A stretch of 64,000 bases of DNA from Armatimonadota bacterium (GCA_017993055.1 JAGONM010000001.1:62001-126000), one strand, 5' to 3'. Counted from the stretch's first letter, positions 35,063 through 44,358 are shown. Numbers and translations: made by a program. The notes: generated by a model from the sequence alone, not told the origin.

Positions 35063-36881
35063 CGCATTCCTCTCCGGGCACGAACCGCGCCATCCCGCAG
35101 CCCGTGCACCTGTCCAGCCGGCAGTCCTGAGTCGTCTCGGCTCTCTCCGCCCGGTCGTTCTCCGCGGCCAGGAAATCCTTTGTCACGCCGCAGTCAATGT
35201 GATCCCACGGAAGCACTTCATCACGCAAACGCTCTCTGTTTGCGTAGAAGGCAGGGTCAAGTCCCGCCTCCTCGAAAGCATCGAGCCAGACCCGAAGGTC
35301 GAAATGCTCGCACCATGCGTCGAGCCGTGAACCCTTTTGCCAGGCAAGGTATATCGCCTCCCCGACCCTACGGTCACCTCGCGCGAGCACAGCCTCGATC
35401 ATGCTGGTGCGCGAGTCGTGCCAGCTCACCTTGACCGCGCGGTCGGTAATCGCGTACCGGACCAGCGTCTGCTTCCGCTCGATCTCCTCGATCGTGTCCT
35501 GCGAATGCCACTGAAACGGTGTGTGCGGTTTCGGCACGAACGACGCGATGCTGACGTTGACATTGGGCTTCCGGCCCATTACCTTCCGCCCGATCCGCGT
35601 GACATGCATCGCGAGGCGCGCGATCCCACGAAGGTCTTCGTCGGTCTCGGTCGGAAGTCCGATCATGAAGTAGAGCTTGATCGTCTGCCACCCGCATCGA
35701 AACGCCTCCTCGACGGCGCTGAAGAGGTCTTCCTCGGTGACGTTCTTGTTGATGACGTCGCGCATCCGCTGAGTCCCGGCCTCGGGCGCGAGAGTGAGTC
35801 CGCTCTTCCGCACCTTCTGGATTTCCGCGGCAAGGGCGATGCACGGCGCGTCCGCGCGGATGGATGGAAGCGATATGCCGATCTTGGTGGGCTCATACTT
35901 CTCGATAATCTCCCGCACGAGTTCGCGTATCTCGGAGTGGTCGGTCGCGGAGAGCGACATCAGCGCGATCTCGTCGTAGCCGGTGCTCTCGACGAGCGCC
36001 TCCGCTTCCTCCATCAATCTCCCTCGGGAGCGTTCCCGCGCGGGCCGATACACCGTCCCCGCCTGGCAGAAACGGCAGCCCCGGGAGCACCCGCGCATGA
36101 TCTCCAGCGCGATTCGATCGTGCACGGTTTCGATGAAGGGTACAACCGGGCGGTCGGGAAAATCGGCGTTCTCGAAGTCCCAGACGACGCGCCGGGTGAC
36201 GCTCTCAGGTGCTGACTCATCGTTCGGCTCGACGGCGCGGACAGTGCCGTCGTCGTTGTAGGAGACGTCGTAGAAGCTCGGAACATACACGCCGCCGATT
36301 TCCGCGAGCTTGCGCAGGACTGCGGACTTGCCCTCGGCGCGGTGTGCCTTCACGGCATCAATGATCTCATGGACGATCTCCTCGCCCTCACCGATGACGA
36401 ACGCATCTACGAATTCCGCAAGCGGCTCCGGGTTGACCGTGCAGCATCCACCTGCGATGACCAGTGGCCACTGCTCCGCCCGCTCCGCCGATCTGACCGG
36501 CAGCCCGGAGAGATCGAGCATATTGAGTACCGCAGTATACGAGAGTTCGTATCCAAGCGAGAAGCCGACTACGTCGAACTCGCCGATGGGAGTCCGGGTC
36601 TCGATGCTGAATAGCGGGACTGCCGAGCGGCGCATCTCGTCCTCCATGTCGGTCCACGGGGCGAACACGCGCTCGGCGGCGACGTCGGCGCGGCGGTTGA
36701 GCGTGTGATAGAGGATGCGCATGCCGAGGTTGGACATGCCGATCTCGTAGGTATCCGGAAACGCGAGGGCGAACGTAACCGCCGCCTTGGAATGGTCCTT
36801 GACCACGGCGTTGTACTCGCCACCGGTGTACCGCGCAGGCCTGGTGACGCGCGGAAGAATCTCGGTCAGTCTCTGAAGCAT
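35037..36881 (-). CDS. B12-binding-type radical SAM protein (TIGR03960)
   Basis: The 614-residue product carries RYTGGEYNAVVKDH at the N-terminus, a B12-binding-like Rossmann region (about 30-170), and the radical SAM motif MRGCSRGCRFCQAG. A C-terminal Cys cluster follows (CRLDRCTGCGM). ATG 36881 is preferred over the ATG at 36929 because family members begin close to the LPRV-x-RPARYTGGEY segment. The downstream genes are DUF2344 and RNase E/G, a conserved operon in several phyla. The substrate is unknown. Confidence 0.9.
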   Translation of the reverse strand: MLQRLTEILPRVTRPARYTGGEYNAVVKDHSKAAVTFALAFPDTYEIGMSNLGMRILYHTLNRRADVAAERVFAPWTDMEDEMRRSAVPLFSIETRTPIGEFDVVGFSLGYELSYTAVLNMLDLSGLPVRSAERAEQWPLVIAGGCCTVNPEPLAEFVDAFVIGEGEEIVHEIIDAVKAHRAEGKSAVLRKLAEIGGVYVPSFYDVSYNDDGTVRAVEPNDESAPESVTRRVVWDFENADFPDRPVVPFIETVHDRIALEIMRGCSRGCRFCQAGTVYRPARERSRGRLMEEAEALVESTGYDEIALMSLSATDHSEIRELVREIIEKYEPTKIGISLPSIRADAPCIALAAEIQKVRKSGLTLAPEAGTQRMRDVINKNVTEEDLFSAVEEAFRCGWQTIKLYFMIGLPTETDEDLRGIARLAMHVTRIGRKVMGRKPNVNVSIASFVPKPHTPFQWHSQDTIEEIERKQTLVRYAITDRAVKVSWHDSRTSMIEAVLARGDRRVGEAIYLAWQKGSRLDAWCEHFDLRVWLDAFEEAGLDPAFYANRERLRDEVLPWDHIDCGVTKDFLAAENDRAERAETTQDCRLDRCTGCGMARFVPGEECDVPCPAAA

Positions 36882-36940
36882 GTAATATATCACCCCGACG
36901 AATCTCTCGCCGGAGAAAAAGGATCGCATTCGCGAGGCCC

Positions 36941-36998
36941 AACAAACAAAACGCCGGCCTATCCGACGCCGCTCTTCGCGGGGTGTCGAGACGCCGGC
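36941..36998 (-). terminator. Terminator-like hairpin in the leader of the RNase E/G operon
   Basis: On the minus strand, an imperfect stem with outer arms GCCGGC (36998-36993 with 36958-36953), inner CGAC/GTCG and CCGC/GCGG pairs and a GAAGA loop is followed by a U-rich run (36952-36941). It begins about 14 nt after the predicted transcription start of the operon, so it could act as an attenuator as well as ending read-through from the M16 genes. Confidence 0.65.
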
Positions 36999-37018
36999 AT
37001 GCGGAACCTGTCGCCGGT

Positions 37019-37048
37019 ATTATATCACCACGCTAGACCGCCCGTCAA
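37019..37048 (-). promoter_or_regulatory. Promoter of the radical SAM-DUF2344-RNase operon
   Basis: On the minus strand, TTGACG (37048-37043), 18 bases, TATAAT (37024-37019). The predicted start is near 37012, leaving a leader of about 130 nt. Confidence 0.7.
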
Positions 37049-37066
37049 ACAGCAGCGGCCGACCGT

Positions 37067-38365
37067 CTACGGCCCCACCGGGACGACAGCCGCGGGGCGG
37101 GAGAAGATGTCGCGGCAGACCCGTTCGAGATCGGTTCTAGATACGGCTCGGACCAGGGCATCGTATTCGCTGTCATAGCGGTACCCGAGGCCCAAGGCCT
37201 CGTAGATTCCGAGGTAACGGGCGCGGTCGCGGGTGCGTTCTCGCCCTAGGGCGTGCGAGCCTATGAGATACCTCTTCGCTCGCTCGACATCGTCGTCGGC
37301 GAACCTCCCGTCTGCAAGCTCCGAGGCGAGCGCGAGGATCTGGTCCTTTACCGCCTGCCCCGCATCGGGCCCTCTCGAGGAGTCGAGTCCGACGAACGCC
37401 GCGATGTGACCCGCCTCCTTGAGCATCGGATAGATGCTGCCGACATGATAGCCGAGCCCCTGCCCCTCGCGAAGCCTGGTGAACATCAGAGCGCTCTTGT
37501 TCCCTCCGAGCAGAACGTTCGCGATGCAGGCCGCAGGATAGTCCTTGTCCGTAACTGGAGGAGCGGGAAAACCGACCATCACGTATGACGCGGCAAGGTC
37601 GGCCTCAACCTCCGGAGGTTCGTCGGCTCGTGGAATGTAGGTTGCCGCGACCTCGCGCTGGGGCGCGTAGTCCATTCCGCCGAAACGAGAGGCGACGACG
37701 CGGGAGATGCTCGTCGGGTTCACATTGCCGACTACCGATATCACGATGCTGCCCGGGGTGACCTTCTTTCGATAGAAATCCTCCAACTGCGCACGGGTGA
37801 CACCCTCGACGACCTTCGGATCGCCTAGGAAGGCCCCACCGTACGGCCCGCCGCCGTTCATCCGCGCGACGAGAGCGTAGTAGGCCGCCTGGTACGCATT
37901 GTCCTGCAGCGTCCTGCTCTGCTTCAGGAGTGATGCCTTGGCGCGCTCGACGGCGGCGGAGTCGAACGAGGGTTTCCGCACGGCCTCAGAGAGCAGGCCG
38001 ACGGCGTCGGCGCACATCTCGGGCAGGGTGACGGCGTAGATCTCGATGTAGTCCCACTGCCGGACTGCATGGAAGTTGCCGCCGACCTGAGAAAAGAGTT
38101 GAGAGAGCTTGCGAGGCGAACGGCCCTCCGTCCCGGAAAGAAGCGTCCCGGCGAGGAGATGGCCGATCCCCGAGTTAGAGTCGTCCTCCCGCGCGGCGCC
38201 GACGCGGATAAAGACCTCGATAGCGGCGATGCGCGATTCGGGCTCGGGCTTGACGAGGAGCGTGAGGCCGTTGCTCAGGATCGTCTTCTCGACGCCGGTC
38301 CGGGCATACGCGGGCATCAGGAGGACTATCGCAAGCAAAAACAGACACGAGATCATTCGCCTCAT
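37067..38365 (-). CDS. M16-family peptidase homologue without zinc motif
   Basis: ATG 38365 overlaps the upstream M16 stop (ATGA), so the pair is translationally coupled. The 432-residue product has a signal peptide (about 1-22) and a full two-domain M16 fold. The zinc motif HxxEH is replaced by HLLAG (69-73), so it cannot bind zinc as an active subunit would. It keeps the substrate-binding Arg/Tyr region RLREGQGLGYHVGSIY in the second domain, as expected of the non-catalytic partner of an M16B heterodimer. Confidence 0.88.
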   Translation of the reverse strand: MRRMISCLFLLAIVLLMPAYARTGVEKTILSNGLTLLVKPEPESRIAAIEVFIRVGAAREDDSNSGIGHLLAGTLLSGTEGRSPRKLSQLFSQVGGNFHAVRQWDYIEIYAVTLPEMCADAVGLLSEAVRKPSFDSAAVERAKASLLKQSRTLQDNAYQAAYYALVARMNGGGPYGGAFLGDPKVVEGVTRAQLEDFYRKKVTPGSIVISVVGNVNPTSISRVVASRFGGMDYAPQREVAATYIPRADEPPEVEADLAASYVMVGFPAPPVTDKDYPAACIANVLLGGNKSALMFTRLREGQGLGYHVGSIYPMLKEAGHIAAFVGLDSSRGPDAGQAVKDQILALASELADGRFADDDVERAKRYLIGSHALGRERTRDRARYLGIYEALGLGYRYDSEYDALVRAVSRTDLERVCRDIFSRPAAVVPVGP

Positions 38366-39651
38366 TCCGACGCCTCCGACACAAGGGTAACCGCAGCGTA
38401 GCTCTCGGAGGCAAAGCACTTGGCGGCCACTGACTCGACATCACCGACGGTGATGGCCCTGACGGTCGGAACGTACTTCAGCGCAAGGTCGCAGGATGCG
38501 ATCGTCTCGTAGAAGCCGAGGGCGCGCGCCTGCCCAGCGAGGGTCTCCTGCTCGAAAAGATAGCGTCCCTCTATGAGCCGCCTCGCATAGGATACTTCGT
38601 CCTCTGTGACTCCGGGCCGTCTGATCTCGCTGACGATCGCGGCACGTGCCTTCTCGGCATACTCAGGTTCGACAGCCGCGATCACCGCAAGGAAACTCGG
38701 ATCGCGGCGAGTGACGTAGTCGGTCCTGATCTTCGTGAACGGGACACCCTCGCGCACGAGGGCGTCGGCGATGCGGCCGTGCGCGGTGCCCCCGAGGACG
38801 ATCTCGATCACGTCCATCACGCAGACCTCCCTGAAATCGGCGATCCCCGGGGCGCGGAATGCGACCGCGACGTGGGCCTGCGCGGACCTGTGCGGGAGCG
38901 ACTGGATTCGGGGAGCATCGAGGCTCTGCTCCGGATGCGATACCCTGGGCGACGATGGGCGATCGAAACCGGCGAAGGCCCTCTCGACCAAGGCGACGAC
39001 GTCGGCCGAGCGGACTCTCCCGGCGATGACGACCGTAGTGTTCGCCGGGGTGAAGTATGCGCGGTGGAAAGCCACGAGGTCATCCCGGGTGATCCGGGCG
39101 ATCGTCGCCCGCGAGCCGACCTGCGGGCGCCCGTAGGGATGGTTCAAGTACAGCAGCCCCGCGACGCGATCGAGAGCATACTGGAAGGGATCGGCTTCGC
39201 TCCGCGCAAGCTCGTCGAGTATGACGCGGCGTTCCTTCTCGACCTCCTCCTCGCGGAACACCGCGTTGACGACGGCATCTGCCAGGGCGTTCAGCGCCGT
39301 CGGGAGCGCGTCGCTCGGAACGGTAGTGTAGAAGTGGGCGTAGTCATGCGTAGTACCGGCATTGAGATCCGCGCCAACGCCCTCGATCTCGCGATCGAGC
39401 TGCCCGGGGCCGTACCTGTCGGTCGCCTTGAAGATCATGTGCTCGATGAAGTGGGCGGTTCCGCACTTCTCCGGCAGCTCGTTGACCGCTCCGGCGCGGA
39501 CCCAGATGTCGAGCGCGGCGAGGTCGGTGGAGTTCCCCTCCCGGACGATCACCTTCAGGCCGCTCGGGAGAGTCGTGACGGAAACGTCATCGGCCCATGC
39601 TGGAGCGACGAGCAAGAGCAGTGCGAGGGTCAGGATATGAAGTCGGTTCAT
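38362..39651 (-). CDS. M16-family zinc peptidase, active subunit, exported
   Basis: The 429-residue product has a signal peptide (1-20) and the inverted zinc motif HFIEH (67-71), with a third ligand expected in EVEKERRVILDELARSE. It is predicted to be a periplasmic processing peptidase. Its C-terminal half lacks the clear Arg/Tyr motif that the downstream homologue retains. The two gene products therefore look like the complementary halves of one heterodimer. Confidence 0.9.
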   Translation of the reverse strand: MNRLHILTLALLLLVAPAWADDVSVTTLPSGLKVIVREGNSTDLAALDIWVRAGAVNELPEKCGTAHFIEHMIFKATDRYGPGQLDREIEGVGADLNAGTTHDYAHFYTTVPSDALPTALNALADAVVNAVFREEEVEKERRVILDELARSEADPFQYALDRVAGLLYLNHPYGRPQVGSRATIARITRDDLVAFHRAYFTPANTTVVIAGRVRSADVVALVERAFAGFDRPSSPRVSHPEQSLDAPRIQSLPHRSAQAHVAVAFRAPGIADFREVCVMDVIEIVLGGTAHGRIADALVREGVPFTKIRTDYVTRRDPSFLAVIAAVEPEYAEKARAAIVSEIRRPGVTEDEVSYARRLIEGRYLFEQETLAGQARALGFYETIASCDLALKYVPTVRAITVGDVESVAAKCFASESYAAVTLVSEASE

Positions 39652-39686
39652 AATGAACTAACTCAAGAATACCGCATTCGTGCCTA

Positions 39687-39715
39687 TTGCGCAAGCGTAG
39701 GTTTTGTGCTACAAT
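39687..39715 (+). promoter_or_regulatory. Promoter of tRNA-Pro
   Basis: TTGCGC (39687-39692), 17 bases, TACAAT (39710-39715), with an extended -10 TGC before it. The predicted start near 39722 is four bases before the tRNA. Confidence 0.7.
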
Positions 39716-39725
39716 TGTGCCGCGT

Positions 39726-39803
39726 CGGGGTGTAGCTCAGTTTGGTAGAGCGCTCGGTTCGGGACCGAGAGGCCCGCGAGTTCAAGTCTCGCCACCCCGA
39801 CCA
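39726..39803 (+). tRNA. tRNA-Pro (anticodon CGG), CCA encoded
   Basis: A full cloverleaf is visible: acceptor CGGGGTG (39726-39732) pairs with CACCCCG (39793-39799), then the discriminator A and genomic CCA (39801-39803). The anticodon stem CTCGG/CCGAG encloses the loop with CGG at 39760-39762. The T arm contains GTTCAAG. CGG reads proline codon CCG. Confidence 0.95.
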
Positions 39804-39838
39804 TTTTCGTCTTTGAGCGATCCGCGAGGAGGACTCAT

Positions 39839-41323
39839 TTGACCGCGCGGCGTCCCGAGATTCACCGGAAGACAATGCCCTCACTCCTGCGGCTTCCCCT
39901 GCTCGCAGTTCTTTTGACGCTTGCCGCCTCACCATCTGTTCCCGCCGCTTCGACCATTCCCGAGACTATTCGTGTCGGTCTGGGATCGTGCGTGGGGCAC
40001 CCGACCTCGATCACGCTGAAGGCCAACGAGCCGATGATCGCCACCGACATGGACACGAAGGCGGTAGTCGCGGAGATCGAGACCGGGAAGGAGATCACTC
40101 TACGGCTGAGCGGGAAGCTGCTCGAGTTGGAGACGCCCGTTACTGCGCCGTTATCGTATGCGCCGGACCAGACGGAGACGTCGGACGCGTCAGACGGACC
40201 ACAGCCTGCCTGCGAGGAACCCGCCGAAGTACCCTCTGCCCCACCTACCTTCAAGGGCCCGATCAGGATCGCCTCCCGGACGGCTGAGGGCATCATCGAG
40301 ATCGTCTCTCCGAAGCTTCGGTACAGGCACTACCGGGAATCGCTCGAAGTTCTCGGCGGATCGAGGATCACGGTCGTCAATGAGTTGAGCGTCGAGCATT
40401 ACGTCTGCGGCGCCGCACCGACTGAAATCCCCGCGAGTTTCCATCCAGAAGCCCAGAAGGCGCTCGTCGTCGCGGCGCGGACGTACGCCGTTCGAAGTCT
40501 GGATCGGCACAAGGCAGAGGGTTTCAACATATGCGACACGATCCACTGCCAGGGTTTCGCGGGCGTGGATCGGGAAGCCGAGTGGGTGCGCAGAATCGTG
40601 GAAGCCACCCGCGGAGAGATCATCACCTACAGAGGCGAGCCGATCTTCGCGTGCTATTCGGCCGACTGCGGCGGGATGACGCAGAACAGCGAAGACTCGG
40701 GGATGATCAAGGCGCCGTACCTGCGGTCGGTGTCGGACAGCATCAGCGGAGAACCGAGTCTGGTAGTGAACACGCGGCCCGCAACGCAGACCCTTGAGCC
40801 GTCCGACCAGTCTGACTTGCCCGACGCGTCGGACATCGAACAACCCGGAGCCTGCCCCGCACCGCCGATGACCGAGTTCGAGAAGCCGGCGGACGGCGAC
40901 TACTGCCGAGCGTGCCCGGCGCACACATGGACGCGAACCTACTCCGCCGCCGATCTGGAGAGGGTCTTCAACCGGTCGTCGAGTACGAAGGTCGGGAAGC
41001 TGATCTCGATGGAGTTCGCGGAGTACGACTGCTCGGGACGCGTGACGACGATCATCATCAAGGGCGAGGACGGCGAGAAGCGGATCACCGGTTCGCGTTT
41101 CCGAGACCTGTTCGGCCTGAGCACGATCATGAGCACGCGGATGGCGCTCACCGTAACCTCCGAGGGCAACTACGTCATCGAGGGCCGTGGATACGGGCAC
41201 GGCGTCGGGCTCTGTCAGTGGGGCGCGAACGGCCTTGCGAAGTCGGACCCGAAGTGGACCTACATCGAGATCCTCAGGCACTATTACACGGACATCGAGA
41301 TCAAGGTCCTCGGGGAGCAGTGA
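39839..41323 (+). CDS. Exported SpoIID/LytB-domain protein
   Basis: TTG 39839 has GAGGAGG seven bases upstream; ATG 39875 is possible but lacks a site. The 494-residue product has a signal peptide, then a SpoIID domain with KALVVAARTYAVRSL, YSADCGGMT and C-terminal RGYGHGVGLCQWGANGLAK. SpoIID proteins are lytic transglycosylases acting on denuded peptidoglycan strands. Two acidic, low-complexity inserts (about 110-135 and 315-355) interrupt the domain. It starts 36 nt after the tRNA and may be read through from it. Confidence 0.87.
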   Translation: MTARRPEIHRKTMPSLLRLPLLAVLLTLAASPSVPAASTIPETIRVGLGSCVGHPTSITLKANEPMIATDMDTKAVVAEIETGKEITLRLSGKLLELETPVTAPLSYAPDQTETSDASDGPQPACEEPAEVPSAPPTFKGPIRIASRTAEGIIEIVSPKLRYRHYRESLEVLGGSRITVVNELSVEHYVCGAAPTEIPASFHPEAQKALVVAARTYAVRSLDRHKAEGFNICDTIHCQGFAGVDREAEWVRRIVEATRGEIITYRGEPIFACYSADCGGMTQNSEDSGMIKAPYLRSVSDSISGEPSLVVNTRPATQTLEPSDQSDLPDASDIEQPGACPAPPMTEFEKPADGDYCRACPAHTWTRTYSAADLERVFNRSSSTKVGKLISMEFAEYDCSGRVTTIIIKGEDGEKRITGSRFRDLFGLSTIMSTRMALTVTSEGNYVIEGRGYGHGVGLCQWGANGLAKSDPKWTYIEILRHYYTDIEIKVLGEQ

Positions 41324-41337
41324 GCAGTTCCCGAACC

Positions 41338-42681
41338 TTACCGCCGCTTGATGATCTCACGCGCGGATATGACCCCCGCTACCGATGCCTGGACGAGGCC
41401 CCTCGTGACTCCTGCCCCGTCGCCGATCGTGAACAGGTTCTCGATGTCGGTTTCCAGCGATGGCGTCAGCTTGAGCCTCGATGAGTAGAACTTCACCTCG
41501 ACCCCATAGAGCAGCGTGTGCCTCGACGCCACTCCCGGCGCGAGGTTGTCCATCGCGTCGAGTATCTCGATGATCCCCGACATGTGGCGGTACGGCAGGA
41601 CGCAGCTCAGGTCGCCGGGAACGGCGGTCTTGAGCGTCGGGACGGTCAGCCCGCCTTCGATGCGCGACCAGGTCGAGCGCCGCCCGGCCTTCAGGTCGCC
41701 GAGCTTCTGAACGATCACGCTTCCGCTGAGCAGGTTGGAGAGCGATGCGATGTAACGGCCGTAGGTGATTGGCTCCTTGAACGGTTCGGTAAACATCGTC
41801 GAGACGAGAAGCGCGAAGTTGGTGTTCTCGGTCTTCTTGTGCGCGTAACTGTGCCCGTTGACCGTCGTGACGCTCTCGTTGTACTCCATCACGACCTCGC
41901 CGTGCGGGCAGACGCAGAAGGTGCGCACCTTGTCGCCGAACGTGCGGGAGTAGAAGACGAGCTTCGGCTCGTATACCTTGCCGGTGATCTCCTCCAGCAC
42001 GGGAGCCGGAAGCTCGACGCGGACGCCGACATCCACCGGGTTCACGATGGACTCGAGTCCGAGTCTTCGAGACTCCTCCAGCAGCCAGTCAGCACCTTCC
42101 CGCCCCGGAGCGGCGATTACGTAGTCGGCCTCGATCGTGTCACCCGAAGTCAGTTCGACTCCGGCGACGCGGTTGTTGTGGACGATCAGCCGGGCGACGC
42201 TCGTCTCCGTCATGATGTCCGCGCGCGGGCGAATCACATCGCGCATCGCCCGCAGGACGTCGGGCCACCGGTCAGTCCCGACGTGGCGGATGGCGCTGGG
42301 AATGAGCTTCAGATCGGCGAGGATCGCCCGGCGCGCGAGTTCCTCGACCTCTTCGTCGTTAGTGCCGTAGACCCTGTCCGGAGCCCCGTATTCCATGTAT
42401 ACGCCGTCAACGTATTCGATCAGGCGTTTCAGTTCGTCTTCGGAAACGTAGGCGTTGAGTTGGCCGCCGACCTCAGTCGAGAGGGTGAGCTTCCCGTCGG
42501 AGAAGGCACCCGCGCCTCCCCAACCGGACAGCAGGGAGCGTTTCGAGGCCTTCACCCGGTCCTCGATGTCGCTGCCCTTGTCAATGACGGCGGTCTTCAG
42601 CCCCTCGATCTTCGCCAATTCGAGCGCGGCGAAGATACCTGCGGGCCCGGCCCCGACTATAATGACATCGTACTTCTTCAT
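41338..42681 (-). CDS. FAD-dependent oxidoreductase (COG2509-like)
   Basis: The 447-residue flavoprotein has a dinucleotide-binding motif (VGAGPAGIFAALE, about 10-22), the family segment SGWGGAGAFSDGKLTLS, and a C-terminal FAD contact TIGDGAGVTRGLVQASVAG. It resembles uncharacterised FAD-dependent dehydrogenases. The start overlaps the SRPBCC stop by ATGA, so the two are coupled and probably belong to the lexA operon. The substrate is not known. Confidence 0.87.
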   Translation of the reverse strand: MKKYDVIIVGAGPAGIFAALELAKIEGLKTAVIDKGSDIEDRVKASKRSLLSGWGGAGAFSDGKLTLSTEVGGQLNAYVSEDELKRLIEYVDGVYMEYGAPDRVYGTNDEEVEELARRAILADLKLIPSAIRHVGTDRWPDVLRAMRDVIRPRADIMTETSVARLIVHNNRVAGVELTSGDTIEADYVIAAPGREGADWLLEESRRLGLESIVNPVDVGVRVELPAPVLEEITGKVYEPKLVFYSRTFGDKVRTFCVCPHGEVVMEYNESVTTVNGHSYAHKKTENTNFALLVSTMFTEPFKEPITYGRYIASLSNLLSGSVIVQKLGDLKAGRRSTWSRIEGGLTVPTLKTAVPGDLSCVLPYRHMSGIIEILDAMDNLAPGVASRHTLLYGVEVKFYSSRLKLTPSLETDIENLFTIGDGAGVTRGLVQASVAGVISAREIIKRR

Positions 42682-43127
42682 CCACTCTCCACTTGTTTCT
42701 TGATCGCCGCGAGCATGCCGTCAATGTTCTGCTGCATCTTGCGGGCGACGAGCGTCTTCAGGAGCGGCCCCAGCATCGGGATGTCGTACTCGAAGTCAAT
42801 CACAGACGTGAACTTCGTGCCCCCGTCCGCGGATTCGAAGGTCCAGATGCCGGAGTAGCTCTTGAAGTCGCCCTTGCGGAGCTTGAACCGGCAGGTTTTC
42901 GCCTGATCGTCCCACTCGTCCTCCTCGACCCACTTGATCGTGGCCTTGAACTCCTTGATGATCCCGACGAACTCCGTGACCAGATTCCTGCCGTCGCCGC
43001 TACGCTCCAGGATAGTCACGCTCTTGACGTCGGGCATGAACTCGGGGAACGCCTCGACGTTCTTGGCGAGGGCATAGGTCTTCTCGACATCGCCGTTGAT
43101 GAGCACGGAACTTTCGATTCTAGGCAA
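42678..43127 (-). CDS. SRPBCC/START-like protein (polyketide cyclase type)
   Basis: The 149-residue product has the coenzyme-Q-binding COQ10/START pattern: N-terminal IESSVLINGDVEKTYALAKNVEAFPEFMPDVKSV and a C-terminal helix (LLKTLVARKMQQNIDGMLAAIKKQV). Such proteins bind hydrophobic ligands. It lies 12 nt after lexA and overlaps the next gene by four bases. Confidence 0.85.
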   Translation of the reverse strand: MPRIESSVLINGDVEKTYALAKNVEAFPEFMPDVKSVTILERSGDGRNLVTEFVGIIKEFKATIKWVEEDEWDDQAKTCRFKLRKGDFKSYSGIWTFESADGGTKFTSVIDFEYDIPMLGPLLKTLVARKMQQNIDGMLAAIKKQVESG

Positions 43128-43139
43128 TCCCTTCTCCTT

Positions 43140-43754
43140 CTACATCTTCCTGACAAGGCCGACGACTTTGCCGATGATCGCGGCGTCCTCGACGATGATC
43201 GGCTCCATGGACGAGTTCGCGGGCTGGAGGCGGATGTGCCCGTTCTCGCGGTAGAAGCGCTTCACCGTGGCCTCGTTGTCAATCATCGCCACGATGCAGT
43301 CGCCGTTGTCGGCAACCGGCTGGCGTCGGACGATGACGAAGTCGCCGTCGCGGATGCCGTCCTCGATCATGCTCTCGCCCTGTACCTGAAGCATAAAGCC
43401 CTCGCCGCCCGCAAGGAAGTCCGCCGGGAGAGGGTAGGTCTCGTGGATGTCCTCCGCGGCGAGAGTCGGCTTGCCCGCGGCGACGCGCCCGACGATCGGG
43501 AGGTTGACCACCTGCCGGGGTTTGGCCTTGGATTCCAGGCCCGGGAGCAGCTTGATCGCGCGAGTGAGGACCGCATCGCGCCTGATGATGCCGGACTCCT
43601 CGAGGCTTCGCAGGTGGGCGTGGACGGTCGAACTCGAGCTGAGGTTGACCGCCTCTCCGATCTCCCGGACCGTCGGCGGGTAGCCCTTGAGGTCAATGTG
43701 CTGCAGGATGAACTGCAGGATCTGCCGCTGTCTCGGTGTCATCTGTTTCGTCAT
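43140..43754 (-). CDS. lexA: LexA SOS repressor
   Basis: ATG 43754 has AAGGAGG upstream; the longer frame reads through a heptanucleotide array. The 204-residue product has an N-terminal winged helix ([31 protein letters not shown]) and the LexA autocleavage domain: Ala93-Gly94 cleavage site, nucleophile Ser128 (GESMIEDG) and Lys165. RecA-stimulated self-cleavage would release SOS genes. I could not define an operator by eye. The SRPBCC and flavoprotein genes follow in the same transcript. Confidence 0.95.
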   Translation of the reverse strand: MTKQMTPRQRQILQFILQHIDLKGYPPTVREIGEAVNLSSSSTVHAHLRSLEESGIIRRDAVLTRAIKLLPGLESKAKPRQVVNLPIVGRVAAGKPTLAAEDIHETYPLPADFLAGGEGFMLQVQGESMIEDGIRDGDFVIVRRQPVADNGDCIVAMIDNEATVKRFYRENGHIRLQPANSSMEPIIVEDAAIIGKVVGLVRKM

Positions 43755-43784
43755 GCCAACCTCCTTCGGAGGAAACTCAAAGCG

Positions 43785-43901
43785 CGAAATTCGAAATTCG
43801 AAACAGTACCTGAATAAGCAAGAGAGCAAACAGGCAAGCAGCTTCCGGATTTCCCCTTTGCAGTTTTGCCTTTTGTTTCGTGCTTCGAGCTTCGAATCTC
43901 G
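43785..43901. repeat. Two heptanucleotide-period arrays between archease and lexA
   Basis: Three units of CGAAATT type (43785-43805) and four units ending in TTCG/CTCG (43874-43901) have a 7-base period and the same unit type as the array in purQ. The first lies about 30-50 nt upstream of the lexA start; the second is just beyond the archease stop. Confidence 0.7.
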
Positions 43902-43910
43902 GATTTGCCC

Positions 43911-44330
43911 TCACACGTCGAAGATTACTTGCGCTTCCCACCGCTCATCCATTCGGCGCACACAGAGATCGTGAAGCGTAACCGCCTTGACCGACGGGCC
44001 GAGCCACTCGATATCATCGCTGAACGGCAGGCCGCGCGCGACTGCCTTGAGCTTGGCGTCTACAACGCCCTCCACCCGAAAGTCAACAAACAACAGCCTA
44101 TCCACTTCGAACTGATAGAGCAATTCCGCGAGCCAGGTTCGAAGCAGCGATTCGACTTCCGGCGCCTCGACCTCGATCTCACGAGACTCGACCGGCGTGT
44201 ACTTCTCCAGATCGGCCATGAGGGAGAACATGCCGAATGCGGCGTTCTCGAAGAGCTCGTCGAGGCTCGACCCGTATGCGCGTATTCCCTTGTCGGCCGT
44301 ATGTTCCAGCGGCTCGAAACGTTGCCGCAT
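43911..44330 (-). CDS. Archease
   Basis: The 139-residue product is an archease: FEPLEHTADKGIRAYGSSLDELFENAAFGMFSLM at the N-terminus, and a metal-site C-terminus ending IFDV. Archease activates the RNA ligase RtcB (guanylylation and turnover). No rtcB is in the window, so the partner must be elsewhere. It lies 66 nt after gyrA on the same strand. Confidence 0.9.
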   Translation of the reverse strand: MRQRFEPLEHTADKGIRAYGSSLDELFENAAFGMFSLMADLEKYTPVESREIEVEAPEVESLLRTWLAELLYQFEVDRLLFVDFRVEGVVDAKLKAVARGLPFSDDIEWLGPSVKAVTLHDLCVRRMDERWEAQVIFDV

Positions 44331-44358
44331 CGAAAGGATGTTCTCCCCTGAACCTTCG

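Noticed and set aside
43785-43805. TTCGAA-type array as the LexA operator
   Set aside because: It is close to the lexA start, but the same unit occurs in purQ and beyond archease, where SOS control is not expected. It fits the repeat family better.
43755-43829. N-terminal extension of LexA
   Set aside because: The extra codons read through the heptamer array. A strong ribosome-binding site directly precedes ATG 43754, where family sequence begins.
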